DNA of 64,000 bases from Ignavibacteriales bacterium. GTDB taxonomy: Bacteria > Bacteroidota > Ignavibacteria > Ignavibacteriales > Ignavibacteriaceae. How positions within the stretch are numbered: position 1 is the first letter of the stretch; each line of letters opens with the position of its first letter. Both the position numbers and the translations under genes were made by a program. The DNA lies in NCBI GenBank assembly GCA_012517155.1, contig JAAYVN010000088.1:1-64000 (forward strand). The letters are read 5' to 3'. Below, piece by piece: positions 17,361-26,761 of the stretch. The notes under the pieces are model-generated. The model did not search any database, was not told where the DNA came from, and saw only the letters and a list, made by a program, of their open reading frames with translations.

Positions 17361-19585
17361 AGTTCTACCTTTAATGTTGCTGTTGGCAAGAAAGGGAGCA
17401 TATTGACTCTTTCTCCTGAATCCCGCTTAAAGTAGAATATATTTTTGCGATCATAAACATTCAAAATACTGAAATCAATTGAAGCTTTAAGAAATCCATA
17501 GTGAAATTTTTTTGTTACACTGAAATCCAATCTGTGATAATATGGAAGTCTACCAAGATTTTTATCTCCCAACAAGAGGAAAGGTTTCCAGAATCCAGAG
17601 TTTAAGTAGGGTTCGAAAAGATTATTAATATAGTATTTATCATAATAACCAACGATTTGAGTGAAAGGAAGACCTGAAGCAAAAATCCAGATGGCATTAA
17701 ATGTAAAATCAAAAGGTAGTGACCATTCGGCAGAGAGATTACCAGAATGTCTTGTATCATATTTCGGATAATAAGTTGTATTCCCTAACATCTTATATGC
17801 GTAGGTGAGGGCGTAAGATAGGCTCAGACTAACCGGTTGTGAAGAGTAGATAACTGAAACTTCAACACCTGAGGACTGACCATTTCCTGATAGCATATCA
17901 GGATCTGAATCTTCAACCTTATTTTTGTTTATTATTGCAAGGTTAAAAACCTTCTTGAGATAAGTCTCAAATTTCAAACTCAGATTTTCAGAAAAGAAGA
18001 AATCGAATCCTCCCACATAGTGAATAGACCTTGGAGGAGTCAAGTAATCCGGAACTATCATCCATGGTTCAAAAAGAGTAATAACTTCATCTTCATCTGA
18101 AATTGTTACCAGTTCTTGCTGATAAATTCCCCATGCAGCTTTCAAAGTCAATATTGGAATTGGGACATAGCTTAAACTTACTCTCGGTTCAAAGAAAAAA
18201 CCACCATTTTGTGAAATACCGGATAAATTAAGTCTAGCACCCATATCAGCTCCAAAGTTATCAAATCTTAAGAATTTGTACTTTGCAAAGATGGAAAAAT
18301 TTCCTCCGAATTTATCATAATCGGTTTTTGCTCCAATTGGATTAATGGTTAGCACTTTGGTGGATATCGCCTTAAAATGAAATCCGAGATCAAGTTGATC
18401 CCGATTATCCTGAACGTAACTAATATCCATTTTCAAAGAAAAATCGTTAAGATCATTTTTTCTAGGCTTAACGGTTGTTAGGTTCGGTATTATTTCGCCA
18501 GAATAGTTACTCATGGAAATTGACATTTCAGTAAAAACCGGAGCATCGTATATCTGCAACCAATTAAAACCTATTAAATTATTATCCCATGAAAAATCCT
18601 CCTTAAGATCGTCTTCAAATTCAATATTGTCTTTGCTCAAAAATCCGAACAATACAAATTTTCCATTATTAAGTATTTCCAGATTAGAGTAATTAATTTT
18701 GAATGATAAATCATAAAAATCAATAGGAATATTATCGTTTTTGAGGAATTTTTTTAAAATCTGAGTGGAATAAGATTTCCGTCCAGTAAGCATAAAAGAT
18801 CCATTCGGAGTAGGTCCTTCAAGAAGTAGTTTCCCTGTCATATAACTTGAACTTGCTTTAAGACCATAACTGTTTTTATTCCCATCTTTACTGACGACTT
18901 TAAGTATAGAAGATAATCTTCCGAAATTCTCTGCAGAAAATCCGCCTTTAAAGAATTCCACACTATTAATCATTTCCGGATCAATAACACTGAAAAGGCC
19001 AAGAGCATGGAATGGATTATATACTGTTACACCATTAAGGAGCACAAGATTCTGGTCACTGCTGCCTCCTCTAACATAGTACCGTGATGAGATATCTGAA
19101 GTGGAGAGTACTCCGGGAAGATACTGGAGGGTTCTGAAAATATCAACTTCAACGCCTTTTGGAAGAAACTCCAGATTTCTAAGGGTAAGTTTTTGCATTC
19201 CTATATCGGTAGAATTTTTCCCCACGATGCGCTCTCCAATTTTTTCAATTGTTTGCAATTCGAGGTTGATAGGGATTAATGCTATATTAATCTGTAAAAC
19301 TTTACCGTGAAGAATTTTAAAGGGAATTATTTTTGTTGCATATCCAACGTAAGAGCAAATTAAACTTAATTCACAATTAGCAGGAAGGCCATTTATGATG
19401 AAATAACCGTTTGCATCTGTAGATGCGCCCTTCTTTAATTCTTCGATATATACATTGCTGTAAGGCAGAGCTTCAGCGGTTGTTGAATCAGTCACAAAAC
19501 CCCTTAAGTTTCCCGTGGTCTGTGCTGAACAAATTTCACAAAAAGTAATTATTAGAGTAATGAAATTGAATAATCGTCGAAACAT
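17357..19585 (-). CDS. TonB-dependent outer membrane receptor with carboxypeptidase-like N-terminal domain
   Basis: A 742-residue outer membrane protein. A signal peptide ends near CSAQTT; residues ~25-110 form the carboxypeptidase-regulatory-like (CarboxypepD_reg) domain with LRGFVTDSTTAEALPYSNVY and FIINGLPA; then the plug domain with RYYVRGGSSDQNLVLLNG and VEFFKGGFSAENFGR; the rest has the alternating aromatic pattern of a 22-strand barrel and ends in an apolar strand. It imports an unknown ligand using TonB energy. It is shorter than SusC-type receptors and is paired with DUF4249 rather than SusD, so polysaccharide uptake is not implied. It is transcribed divergently from the YwqK-type repeat genes, sharing the A/T-rich gap 19586-19698. 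Confidence 0.9.
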   Translation of the reverse strand: MFRRLFNFITLIITFCEICSAQTTGNLRGFVTDSTTAEALPYSNVYIEELKKGASTDANGYFIINGLPANCELSLICSYVGYATKIIPFKILHGKVLQINIALIPINLELQTIEKIGERIVGKNSTDIGMQKLTLRNLEFLPKGVEVDIFRTLQYLPGVLSTSDISSRYYVRGGSSDQNLVLLNGVTVYNPFHALGLFSVIDPEMINSVEFFKGGFSAENFGRLSSILKVVSKDGNKNSYGLKASSSYMTGKLLLEGPTPNGSFMLTGRKSYSTQILKKFLKNDNIPIDFYDLSFKINYSNLEILNNGKFVLFGFLSKDNIEFEDDLKEDFSWDNNLIGFNWLQIYDAPVFTEMSISMSNYSGEIIPNLTTVKPRKNDLNDFSLKMDISYVQDNRDQLDLGFHFKAISTKVLTINPIGAKTDYDKFGGNFSIFAKYKFLRFDNFGADMGARLNLSGISQNGGFFFEPRVSLSYVPIPILTLKAAWGIYQQELVTISDEDEVITLFEPWMIVPDYLTPPRSIHYVGGFDFFFSENLSLKFETYLKKVFNLAIINKNKVEDSDPDMLSGNGQSSGVEVSVIYSSQPVSLSLSYALTYAYKMLGNTTYYPKYDTRHSGNLSAEWSLPFDFTFNAIWIFASGLPFTQIVGYYDKYYINNLFEPYLNSGFWKPFLLLGDKNLGRLPYYHRLDFSVTKKFHYGFLKASIDFSILNVYDRKNIFYFKRDSGERVNMLPFLPTATLKVEL

Positions 19586-19698
19586 TTAAGTTTAAAAAAG
19601 TCAGAAAAAATTGAGTATAAATATATAATAATTGTAGTTATTTTTAACAATAAAATTTTTCGTATTTTGTAACCAGTTAAACAATAATTTTGAGATGA

Positions 19699-21024
19699 AT
19701 GATTAGACAGATTATACCGGTTTTAGTAATAATTGTTTATGTTACTTTAAACTTTGCACAAGAGCGCGAAATCAAGAAGACATACTATCCGCATGGAAGT
19801 ATAAAAACAAAGGGTGAATATATCAACGGCAAACTTGAGGGAATATATTACGAATATTATCCCAATGGTAAAATATGGAAGGAATGGAATTTCGTAAATG
19901 GGAAAGAAGATGGAATATCCAAATGGTACTTTGAGGATGGACTATTAAGTATTGAGTGGAATTACCGGAATGGAATTCGTTCCGGGCTTTCTAAGTGGTA
20001 TTACGAGACAGGCGAATTGTGGGCAGAACAATACTACTCGTTCGGCAATCTGGAAGGAATAACTTATACTTACTATAAAACGGGTGAAAAGCAAGGAGAA
20101 TGGAACTATAGGGAAGGAAGATTAGACGCTATTTCGAGAACATTTTATCAAACCGGTGAACTAGAAGTAGAAAGGAATTTTGACAGGGGAGTATTACAGG
20201 GAAAGTCAAAGGTATATCATAAAAACGGTTATGTAGCATTAGTTGCAAACTATGTTAATGATAAACTTGAAGGAGAGTTATTAATTTATGATGCCTCGAA
20301 TTTTGTAAGGGTTAAAGATACATACAAAAATGATCAATTATTAGACAGAATCAGATATGATATTCTTGGTAAATATGAGTCTAGTGAAAGGTTTGAGAGA
20401 AATTACTTTAAGAATGGCGTGTTAAAGGATGAAGTCTTGTTTAAAGAGGGAGTTAAAGAAGGGTTAATGAAAATTATGTATGTAAGTGGATTCTTGAATG
20501 AAGAACTTATCTATAAGGGAGATGTTCTAGAGGGGAGAGTGCAATCTTTTTTTGAGGGGGGTATTGTCCAAAATGAGATTGAATATTTTAAGGGTAAGAA
20601 AAAGGGCATAGAGAGCACTTATTATGAAACAGGTGAATTAAAAAGTACGGCAATGTACCGTGATGATAAATTGAACGGAGTAAAAATTACCTATTACAAA
20701 AATGGTAATATTGAGTCATCTTCCAATTATGTGGACAATATTCTTACTGGGGAATTTAAAAAGTTTTATGAGAATGGGTTCCTTCAGTCAATATGCAAGT
20801 ATATTGATGGTAAAAAAAACGGAGAGATGAACTGGTATTTTGAAAATGGAAAGAAACTCAAGATTGAGAGATATGTCAATGGAATTATCGAAGGTTGGGT
20901 AAAAGAATATTTCGAAGATGGGGAGACAGTAATGAAAGAGACCCTATATGTTAGTGGAAAGATGGAGAACAGCAAGGAATATGATAAAGAAGGAAATATA
21001 ATCTGGCTTTATGGTTATGATTAA
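19699..21024 (+). CDS. secreted MORN_2/YwqK-type repeat protein (first paralogue)
   Basis: A 441-residue protein with an N-terminal signal peptide (MIRQIIPVLVIIVYVTLNFAQ) followed by repeats of about 23 residues along nearly its whole length. The recurring unit is YYExGxLxxExxYxxGKxEG, for example YYPNGKIWKEWNFVNGKEDG, WYFEDGLLSIEWNYRNG and TYYETGELKSTAMYRDDKLNG. These match the MORN_2 repeat of the family often named YwqK antitoxin, a label that says little about function. The regular turns suggest an elongated beta-sheet solenoid in the periplasm or at the surface. A paralogue follows 21 bases later. No toxin-like partner is present. Confidence 0.8.
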   Translation: MIRQIIPVLVIIVYVTLNFAQEREIKKTYYPHGSIKTKGEYINGKLEGIYYEYYPNGKIWKEWNFVNGKEDGISKWYFEDGLLSIEWNYRNGIRSGLSKWYYETGELWAEQYYSFGNLEGITYTYYKTGEKQGEWNYREGRLDAISRTFYQTGELEVERNFDRGVLQGKSKVYHKNGYVALVANYVNDKLEGELLIYDASNFVRVKDTYKNDQLLDRIRYDILGKYESSERFERNYFKNGVLKDEVLFKEGVKEGLMKIMYVSGFLNEELIYKGDVLEGRVQSFFEGGIVQNEIEYFKGKKKGIESTYYETGELKSTAMYRDDKLNGVKITYYKNGNIESSSNYVDNILTGEFKKFYENGFLQSICKYIDGKKNGEMNWYFENGKKLKIERYVNGIIEGWVKEYFEDGETVMKETLYVSGKMENSKEYDKEGNIIWLYGYD

Positions 21025-21045
21025 GTCGGAAAGGAGTTTAAAAAA

Positions 21046-21951
21046 ATGAAGCATTTCAGTTTTATATTTATTGTTATTTTCGCTTTGGAAATTGTCCCTC
21101 AAGATGGAGAGATAAGGAATTATTATGAGAATAAAGTGCTGAAGGAAATCCTAAACTATTCAAATAGTCAGCTGTCTGGGGAGTGCTACTATTACACTAA
21201 AGATGGTATTTTATCAGAGAGAAAAGAATTTAAAAACAATATACTTGATGGATTATCAGTCTCGTTTTATTCAAGTGGTGTGCTTAAAGAAAAGTATCGA
21301 TGGGCAAAGGGAATCCTACAGGGAAATTATTCAAGATATTATGAATCAGGGATCTTATCCGAAATTGGGAATTATGAAAACGGATTACCAGATGGGGAAA
21401 TGAAAACCTTATTTGAGAGTGGGAAACTCAGATCGAAAATCAATCTTGTTCTCGGGAAAAGGGAAGGAGTAAATTACCGATACTATGAAAACGGTAATGT
21501 AGAAGCGGAATCCAATTTTATTAATGATGTTCAGCAAGGAACCACCAAATGGTTTTATGAAGATGGCACATTAAAGGGAGTATATAACTACAACTCTGGA
21601 CATTTAGATGGAGAGATTAAGGAATTTTACGCTAGCGGAGAACTTGAAGTGATCAAAATATTTGAGGTTGGAAAAAGACAAGGGTTATTTACTTATTTTT
21701 ATAAGAATGGTAAAATCAGTAAGACTGAAAATTATATCAATAGTTGGAAGGAGGGAAAAGTTAGAACATATTATGAAAATGGTGTTTTGTGGACTGAACA
21801 TAATTACGTTAGTGATAAAATTGAAGGAGAGGCAAGAATTTACAGGGATGATTCTTCACTTTGGTATTTAGAAGAATTTCAAAAAGGAACGATAATAAGA
21901 AGTAAAGAATTTGATAAAAACGGGAATATGATTAAAGAACAAAAATTTTAA
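21046..21951 (+). CDS. secreted MORN_2/YwqK-type repeat protein (second paralogue)
   Basis: A 301-residue relative of the preceding gene product, preceded by a good AAGGAG site. The first ~18 residues are hydrophobic and look like a signal peptide, ending around EIVPQ. About ten repeats follow of the YYExGxLxxxxxYxxGKxxG type, such as YYESGILSEIGNYENGLPDG and YYENGNVEAESNF, ending with the same DKNGN-I terminal unit (EFDKNGNMIKEQ here, EYDKEGNIIW in the first). Shared ends and repeat type point to local gene duplication. It is followed 10 bases later by aguB, but nothing links it to polyamine metabolism. Confidence 0.78.
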   Translation: MKHFSFIFIVIFALEIVPQDGEIRNYYENKVLKEILNYSNSQLSGECYYYTKDGILSERKEFKNNILDGLSVSFYSSGVLKEKYRWAKGILQGNYSRYYESGILSEIGNYENGLPDGEMKTLFESGKLRSKINLVLGKREGVNYRYYENGNVEAESNFINDVQQGTTKWFYEDGTLKGVYNYNSGHLDGEIKEFYASGELEVIKIFEVGKRQGLFTYFYKNGKISKTENYINSWKEGKVRTYYENGVLWTEHNYVSDKIEGEARIYRDDSSLWYLEEFQKGTIIRSKEFDKNGNMIKEQKF

Positions 21952-21961
21952 TGGAATTAAG

Positions 21962-22852
21962 ATGGAAAAAAGATTTAAGGTTGGATTAGTACAAATGAGC
22001 ATGTCAAAAGAGACTGACATAAATAGAAATAAAGCCGTTAAACTAGTTGAGGAAGCTGCAGATAAGGGGGCAAATGTAATTTTACTTCCCGAATTATATT
22101 CCTCGCAATATTTTTGTCAGAAAGAAGATATAGAATTATTTAATCTTGCTGAGAAAATACCAGGAAAATCAACATCCATCTTTTGCGAAACCGCAAAGCG
22201 AACAAGTACTGTAATAATTGTACCTCTGTTTGAAAAAAGAACTGTGGGATTATATCATAATAGTCTGGTGGTTGTAAACAGCGATGGAGAGATTATCGGA
22301 GTTTACCGTAAGATGCATATACCGGATGATCCTTCATTTTATGAAAAGTTTTATTTTGCACCAGGTGACCTAGGGTTCAAAGTATTTGATACTGAGTTTG
22401 GTAAACTAGGGACTCTTATATGTTGGGATCAATGGTTTCCTGAAGGAGCAAGAATAACAACATTAATGGGGGCAATTGCACTTTTTTATCCCACCGCAAT
22501 AGGATGGCACCCTTATGAAAAAGAGAAGTATGGTGAAACACAAAGGGAAGCATGGAAGACCGTGCAAAGAGGGCACGCTATTGCAAACGGATTGTACGTT
22601 TGTGTGTGCAATCGGACTGGTTTTGAAAAAACAGTTGAAACTCAGGGAGGTATAGAATTTTGGGGATCATCATTTATTACTGATCCGCAGGGAGTTATTA
22701 TTGCAGAGGCCCCAATTAATAAAGAGGCAGTAATTGTTGCGGAAATTGATATTGATCATATTGAAGAAGTAAGGCGGAACTGGCCCTTCCTTCGAGACAG
22801 AAGAACAGATCATTATGGAGATATAGCTAAACTTTTTATTGATCAAAAATAA
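21962..22852 (+). CDS. aguB: N-carbamoylputrescine amidase
   Basis: A 296-residue nitrilase-superfamily enzyme that releases putrescine, CO2 and ammonia from N-carbamoylputrescine. The catalytic triad is visible: Glu in LLPELYSSQYF, Lys in VYRKMHIPDDPSFYEKFYF, and Cys in LGTLICWDQWFPEGAR. The YEKFYFAPGD and ICWDQWFPE blocks are typical of AguB rather than of other nitrilases. The length is as expected and there is no signal peptide. The next gene is agmatine deiminase (AguA), which makes its substrate, with only 7 bases between them. Together they convert agmatine to putrescine. Confidence 0.93.
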   Translation: MEKRFKVGLVQMSMSKETDINRNKAVKLVEEAADKGANVILLPELYSSQYFCQKEDIELFNLAEKIPGKSTSIFCETAKRTSTVIIVPLFEKRTVGLYHNSLVVVNSDGEIIGVYRKMHIPDDPSFYEKFYFAPGDLGFKVFDTEFGKLGTLICWDQWFPEGARITTLMGAIALFYPTAIGWHPYEKEKYGETQREAWKTVQRGHAIANGLYVCVCNRTGFEKTVETQGGIEFWGSSFITDPQGVIIAEAPINKEAVIVAEIDIDHIEEVRRNWPFLRDRRTDHYGDIAKLFIDQK

Positions 22853-22859
22853 TGGAAAT

Positions 22860-23906
22860 ATGATTACCAAAAGAATTCCAGCAGAGTGGGAAAAACATTC
22901 AGCGACATTAATTTCATTACCTCATAACAAAGAGGATTGGCCAGGAAAATTCCATCCTATTCCATGGGTTTACGTTGAAATTATCAAAAAGTTAACATCC
23001 GGGGAAAAAGTATTTGTTGTCGTTAAGGGAAAGCAAAACGAATACAGATTCAAGAAGATGCTTTCGAAATCAGGTGTTAATTTAAAGAGAGTTAAATTTT
23101 TAATATTTCCAACAAACAGAAGTTGGATGAGAGATACTGCTCCTTTCTTTGTAAAAGAGGACTTGGGGGAAGGAGAGTTAGTTAGTGCAGTAAAATTTAA
23201 GTTTAATGCATGGGCAAAATACTCCAATTGGAAAAAGGACGAAAGAATTCCAGAACTACTCACTTCCAGGCTTCAAGTTAAGATAAGCAAAGCTATATAT
23301 CAATCCAAGGAAGTTGTTTTAGAAGGAGGTGCAATTGATAAAAATGGATGGGGAACTTTATTGACAACCGAAGAGTGTCTGATGGATCAGAATGTCCAGG
23401 TTAGAAATCCAGGATACAGTAAAAAAGATTACGAAGAAGTATTTCAACAGTTTTGTGGAATTAAAAAAATCATCTGGTTAAAAAAAGGTATTATTGGTGA
23501 TGATACCCATGGTCATGTTGATGATGTAGCACGGTTTGTAAGTCGGAATAGTATCGTACTATGCAAAGAGACGAACTCAAAAGACGAGAACTATAAGTTA
23601 CTCGAAGAAAACAAGGAGATAATAGAAGGTGAGGTAAATGAAGCAGGTGAGAAACTCCAGATAATATCACTACCTATGCCAGAACCAATTATATTTGAGG
23701 GGATGAGACTTCCTGCAAGTTATGCAAATTTTTACATTGGCAATAATGTTGTGCTTGTTCCCACATTTAATGATAGGAATGACAGAATAGCAATAGGTAT
23801 TTTAGCCGAACTTTTTCCAAATAGAGAAGTGGTAGGGATTCACGCAGTTGATTTAATCTGGGGATTGGGGACTATACATTGTCTTTCACACGAAATTCCT
23901 GAATGA
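22860..23906 (+). CDS. aguA: agmatine deiminase
   Basis: A 348-residue guanidino-modifying enzyme that hydrolyses agmatine to N-carbamoylputrescine. ATG 22860 is taken as the start because it gives the normal N-terminus (ITKRIPAEWEKHSATLISLPHN); an ATG at 22839 would overlap aguB. Substrate and catalytic residues are recognisable: WMRDTAPFF near residue 85, VLEGGAID near 152, DDTHGHVDDVARF near 212, and the nucleophilic Cys close to the C-terminus in GLGTIHCLSHE. In most homologues the last motif reads GGGNIHC; the change to GLGTIHC is mild. An arginine decarboxylase to supply agmatine is not in the window. Confidence 0.92.
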   Translation: MITKRIPAEWEKHSATLISLPHNKEDWPGKFHPIPWVYVEIIKKLTSGEKVFVVVKGKQNEYRFKKMLSKSGVNLKRVKFLIFPTNRSWMRDTAPFFVKEDLGEGELVSAVKFKFNAWAKYSNWKKDERIPELLTSRLQVKISKAIYQSKEVVLEGGAIDKNGWGTLLTTEECLMDQNVQVRNPGYSKKDYEEVFQQFCGIKKIIWLKKGIIGDDTHGHVDDVARFVSRNSIVLCKETNSKDENYKLLEENKEIIEGEVNEAGEKLQIISLPMPEPIIFEGMRLPASYANFYIGNNVVLVPTFNDRNDRIAIGILAELFPNREVVGIHAVDLIWGLGTIHCLSHEIPE

Positions 23907-23921
23907 GGAGGTTGACAATTT

Positions 23922-25148
23922 ATGTCGAAACTAAGAATTTACTTATTTATTTTTCTTTTTATAAGTGGTTATTGTTATGCACAGGTTAAACATGACTTGA
24001 TTGAGCAGGTATTAAAGAATAATTCAAACAATTTCAGTGAAATAATCGAAAATCCAGATAAATTTAAGATTCAGATAATATATACACAAATAAACCGGGA
24101 CGGAAATAATCTGCCAATGTTTCAAACATATAAATATAATGTAAACAAAGATAAATATTTTTACCCCGCAAGCACTGTAAAATTACCTGCAGCATTATTA
24201 GCACTTGAAAAATTAAAAGCTTTATCTTTTATAATTGACAGAAACACTCAATATTACATTGACTCTGATTATTATAATTCCAAAGATTCAACAGGAAAGA
24301 TTTCACACAATTATTTTACACTTGCTAATGATGTAGCAAAAATATTTTTGGTAAGTGATAATGAAGCTTTTAATCATTTATATGAGTTTGCAGGACAAAA
24401 AGAGATAAATGAAGCTTTGTGGATAAAGCGATACAGTAATGTAAAACTTTTACATCGCTTAGCAAGAACTATGAGCAATGATCAAAACAGGTTGACTTAT
24501 AATCTGATTTTTGAAAAAGAAGGAAGAGAACTGTTTTCCACGTCCAAAATGGTTAATGAAGTGCAGTACAAAAACTATTTAGATGGATTAAAACAGGGGA
24601 AAGGTTATTATCAAAATGGAGAGTTGATTAATGAGGAAATGGATTTTACTTTTAAGAATTACTTTTCAATTGAAGACCAGCATGAAATGCTAGTTGCTTT
24701 GATATTTCCAGAGAATGTTGCAGTAGAGAAGAGATTTAATATCAGAGAAGAGGACAGAGTATTTTTGTTAAAACACATGTCGATGTTTCCACGTGAAAGT
24801 GGGTTCAAAGAATATGCTGATGAAAAAAAATTCCCTGACAACTATGTGAAGTTTTTCTATCATAAAGATATGCGAGAAGAGAATTTAAGAATATTCAATA
24901 AGGTTGGTCTAGCATACGGGTATATGATTGACAATGCATATATCGTCGATTTCGATAAAGGAATTGAGTTTTTCTTATCAGCGGTAATTTATGTTAACGA
25001 TGATGAAATATTTAATGACGACAAATATGAATATGATGAAAAGGGGGGACCTTTCCTAGAAAACCTTGGAAAAGCACTATACGAGTATGAAAAGATCCGG
25101 CCCAAAATGTATGTGCCGGATCTAAAAGCATTTAAGTTTAAATATTAA
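23922..25148 (+). CDS. secreted serine hydrolase of the class A beta-lactamase fold
   Basis: A 408-residue protein with a strong GGAGG site and a signal peptide ending around GYCYAQ. The nucleophile motif is STVK (Ser84-Lys87) in FYPASTVKLPAALLALEKL, followed by an SDN motif in LVSDNEAFNHLYEF. The third motif, usually KTG, appears to be KVG (Lys327) in FNKVGLAYGYMIDNAYIVD. The C-terminal region contains the antiparallel strands IEFFLSAVIYVNDD. The fold is that of penicillin-recognising serine enzymes; hydrolysis of beta-lactams is uncertain given the long insertions and the changed third motif. The product could equally be a peptidase or amidase acting on the cell wall. Confidence 0.75.
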   Translation: MSKLRIYLFIFLFISGYCYAQVKHDLIEQVLKNNSNNFSEIIENPDKFKIQIIYTQINRDGNNLPMFQTYKYNVNKDKYFYPASTVKLPAALLALEKLKALSFIIDRNTQYYIDSDYYNSKDSTGKISHNYFTLANDVAKIFLVSDNEAFNHLYEFAGQKEINEALWIKRYSNVKLLHRLARTMSNDQNRLTYNLIFEKEGRELFSTSKMVNEVQYKNYLDGLKQGKGYYQNGELINEEMDFTFKNYFSIEDQHEMLVALIFPENVAVEKRFNIREEDRVFLLKHMSMFPRESGFKEYADEKKFPDNYVKFFYHKDMREENLRIFNKVGLAYGYMIDNAYIVDFDKGIEFFLSAVIYVNDDEIFNDDKYEYDEKGGPFLENLGKALYEYEKIRPKMYVPDLKAFKFKY

Positions 25149-25183
25149 TTCGTATCGCGGCTTAACAATCGGTATAATTCTAT

Positions 25184-25636
25184 TTACAGAGCCAGTTCCT
25201 CAGGGGTAGCGTCTCTAATTTCGAGAAGTTCAATTTCGAAAAAAAGAGTTTCGCCGGCTAATGGATGATTAAAATCAAGAGTCACATCATCTCCGTTAAT
25301 TTCTTTAATAGTAAATGGGAGTTTAACCCCGTCATTAGCATTTGCAACAAATTCATCCCCAATATTTAATTCAGAACCTTCGGGGAATTGATTTTTTTTG
25401 ACAATCTGAAAAGCTGCTGCATCAATTTCGCCATAAGCATGTGATGGTTCGATAACCACAGATTTTTTTGAACCAATCAGCATTCCTTCCATTGCCACTT
25501 CTAAGCCCGGAATAACGTTATTCTTGCCTGATATAAACGTAAAAGGTTCATTCCCAACTGACGAATCTAAAATCTCGCCCGATGCATTCTTTAAAGTGAA
25601 ATTAATTTTGACAAATTTATTATGCGGTATTGGCAT
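25184..25636 (-). CDS. FKBP-type peptidyl-prolyl isomerase, SlyD-like
   Basis: A 150-residue cytoplasmic protein beginning MPIPHNKFVKINFTLKN with the chaperone layout of SlyD: an FKBP half (GEILDSS, FTFISGKNNVIPGLEVAMEGM), an inserted flap domain of about 55 residues (SHAYGEIDAAAFQ to FTIKEINGDDVTLDFNHPLAG), and the closing strand LFFEIELLEI. NHPLAGxxLxFxIELL is a clear SlyD mark. The His-rich metal-binding tail of E. coli SlyD is missing, as in many homologues. It probably helps folding of proline-containing proteins. The start is supported by CAGGAG. It converges on the serine hydrolase gene and diverges from sucD. Confidence 0.9.
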   Translation of the reverse strand: MPIPHNKFVKINFTLKNASGEILDSSVGNEPFTFISGKNNVIPGLEVAMEGMLIGSKKSVVIEPSHAYGEIDAAAFQIVKKNQFPEGSELNIGDEFVANANDGVKLPFTIKEINGDDVTLDFNHPLAGETLFFEIELLEIRDATPEELAL

Positions 25637-25852
25637 TAATACTCCTGAAATTATTAATTTATTTAAAAATAAATATACTAAAAATAAACCTCAAAAGCAT
25701 AAGTTTTTAATTGATTTACTGTAAAAGACGAATACCTGCGTGGGACAACTCATTCATGCTGAGAAATGATAAAAAAATTAATGTTTTTTCGTTCAATATT
25801 AGTAACTTTGTAATAATAATTCCTATTAATTATCATTTGAGGCAGTACGAAT

Positions 25853-26731
25853 ATGAGCATTTTAGTAGACAAAAAAACAAAATTAGTTGTCCAAGGAATA
25901 ACCGGCAGTGAGGGCTCTTTCCATACCGGACAGATGGTTGAATATGGGACAAAAGTAGTAGCGGGAGTTACTCCTGGAAAAGGAGGGACCAAGTTTGAAG
26001 GGATACCCATATTTAATACAGTAGAAGAAGCGGTCAAAATAGCCAAGGCAAATACATCAGTTATATTTGTTCCACCTGCATTTGCCGCTGATGCAATTTT
26101 AGAAGCAGCTGAAGCCGGAATAGAAGTTATTATTTGTATAACGGAAGGTATTCCTGCAAACGATATGATAAAAGTTTATAATGTAATAAAGGATAAGAAA
26201 ATTCGACTTATTGGCCCTAACTGTCCTGGCGTAATATCTCCTGGATTTGCAAAGGTTGGAATAATGCCTGGATTTATTCATAAAAAAGGAAAAATTGGAG
26301 TTGTCTCCCGAAGTGGGACTTTGACTTATGAGGCAGTAAAGCAATTGACAGATTTAAAAATCGGTCAATCCACATGTGTGGGTATTGGCGGGGATCCTGT
26401 AATTGGTTCCAAATTTATAGACATCATTAAATTGTTCAATGAGGATCCAGGAACTGAAGGAATCATTATGATTGGAGAAATTGGAGGGAGTGCAGAAGAG
26501 GAAGCTGCGGAGTATATAAGGGAGAACGTCAAAAAACCCGTAGTCGGTTTTATTGCCGGAAGAACGGCGCCTCCGGGACGAAGGATGGGGCATGCAGGGG
26601 CAATAATATCAGGAGGTAAAGGAACAGCAGACGAAAAGATGAAGGCAATGAAAAAAGCAGGAATTCAAGTTGTGAACAATCCAGCTGATATTGGGGAAAC
26701 AATGTTGAAAGCACTTAATAAAAAGAAATAA
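25853..26731 (+). CDS. sucD: succinyl-CoA synthetase alpha subunit
   Basis: A 292-residue subunit of succinate-CoA ligase. The CoA-binding N-terminus ([24 protein letters not shown]) is complete, and the phosphohistidine is His247 in [25 protein letters not shown] near residue 122 and SRSGTLTYE near 150 are also typical. The beta subunit (sucC) is not adjacent, which is unusual for bacteria in general but seen in relatives of this group; it must lie elsewhere. The enzyme works in either direction of the citric acid cycle. The gene is followed 30 bases later by ndk, which can interconvert the nucleoside triphosphates made here. Confidence 0.95.
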   Translation: MSILVDKKTKLVVQGITGSEGSFHTGQMVEYGTKVVAGVTPGKGGTKFEGIPIFNTVEEAVKIAKANTSVIFVPPAFAADAILEAAEAGIEVIICITEGIPANDMIKVYNVIKDKKIRLIGPNCPGVISPGFAKVGIMPGFIHKKGKIGVVSRSGTLTYEAVKQLTDLKIGQSTCVGIGGDPVIGSKFIDIIKLFNEDPGTEGIIMIGEIGGSAEEEAAEYIRENVKKPVVGFIAGRTAPPGRRMGHAGAIISGGKGTADEKMKAMKKAGIQVVNNPADIGETMLKALNKKK

Positions 26732-26761
26732 TATAATAAAAACAAGACATGGAGAAGAAAA

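Noticed and set aside
19699-21951. MORN_2/YwqK proteins taken as antitoxins of a toxin–antitoxin system
   Set aside because: Both have signal peptides and no toxin-like gene lies beside them; the antitoxin label comes from automatic naming of the family.
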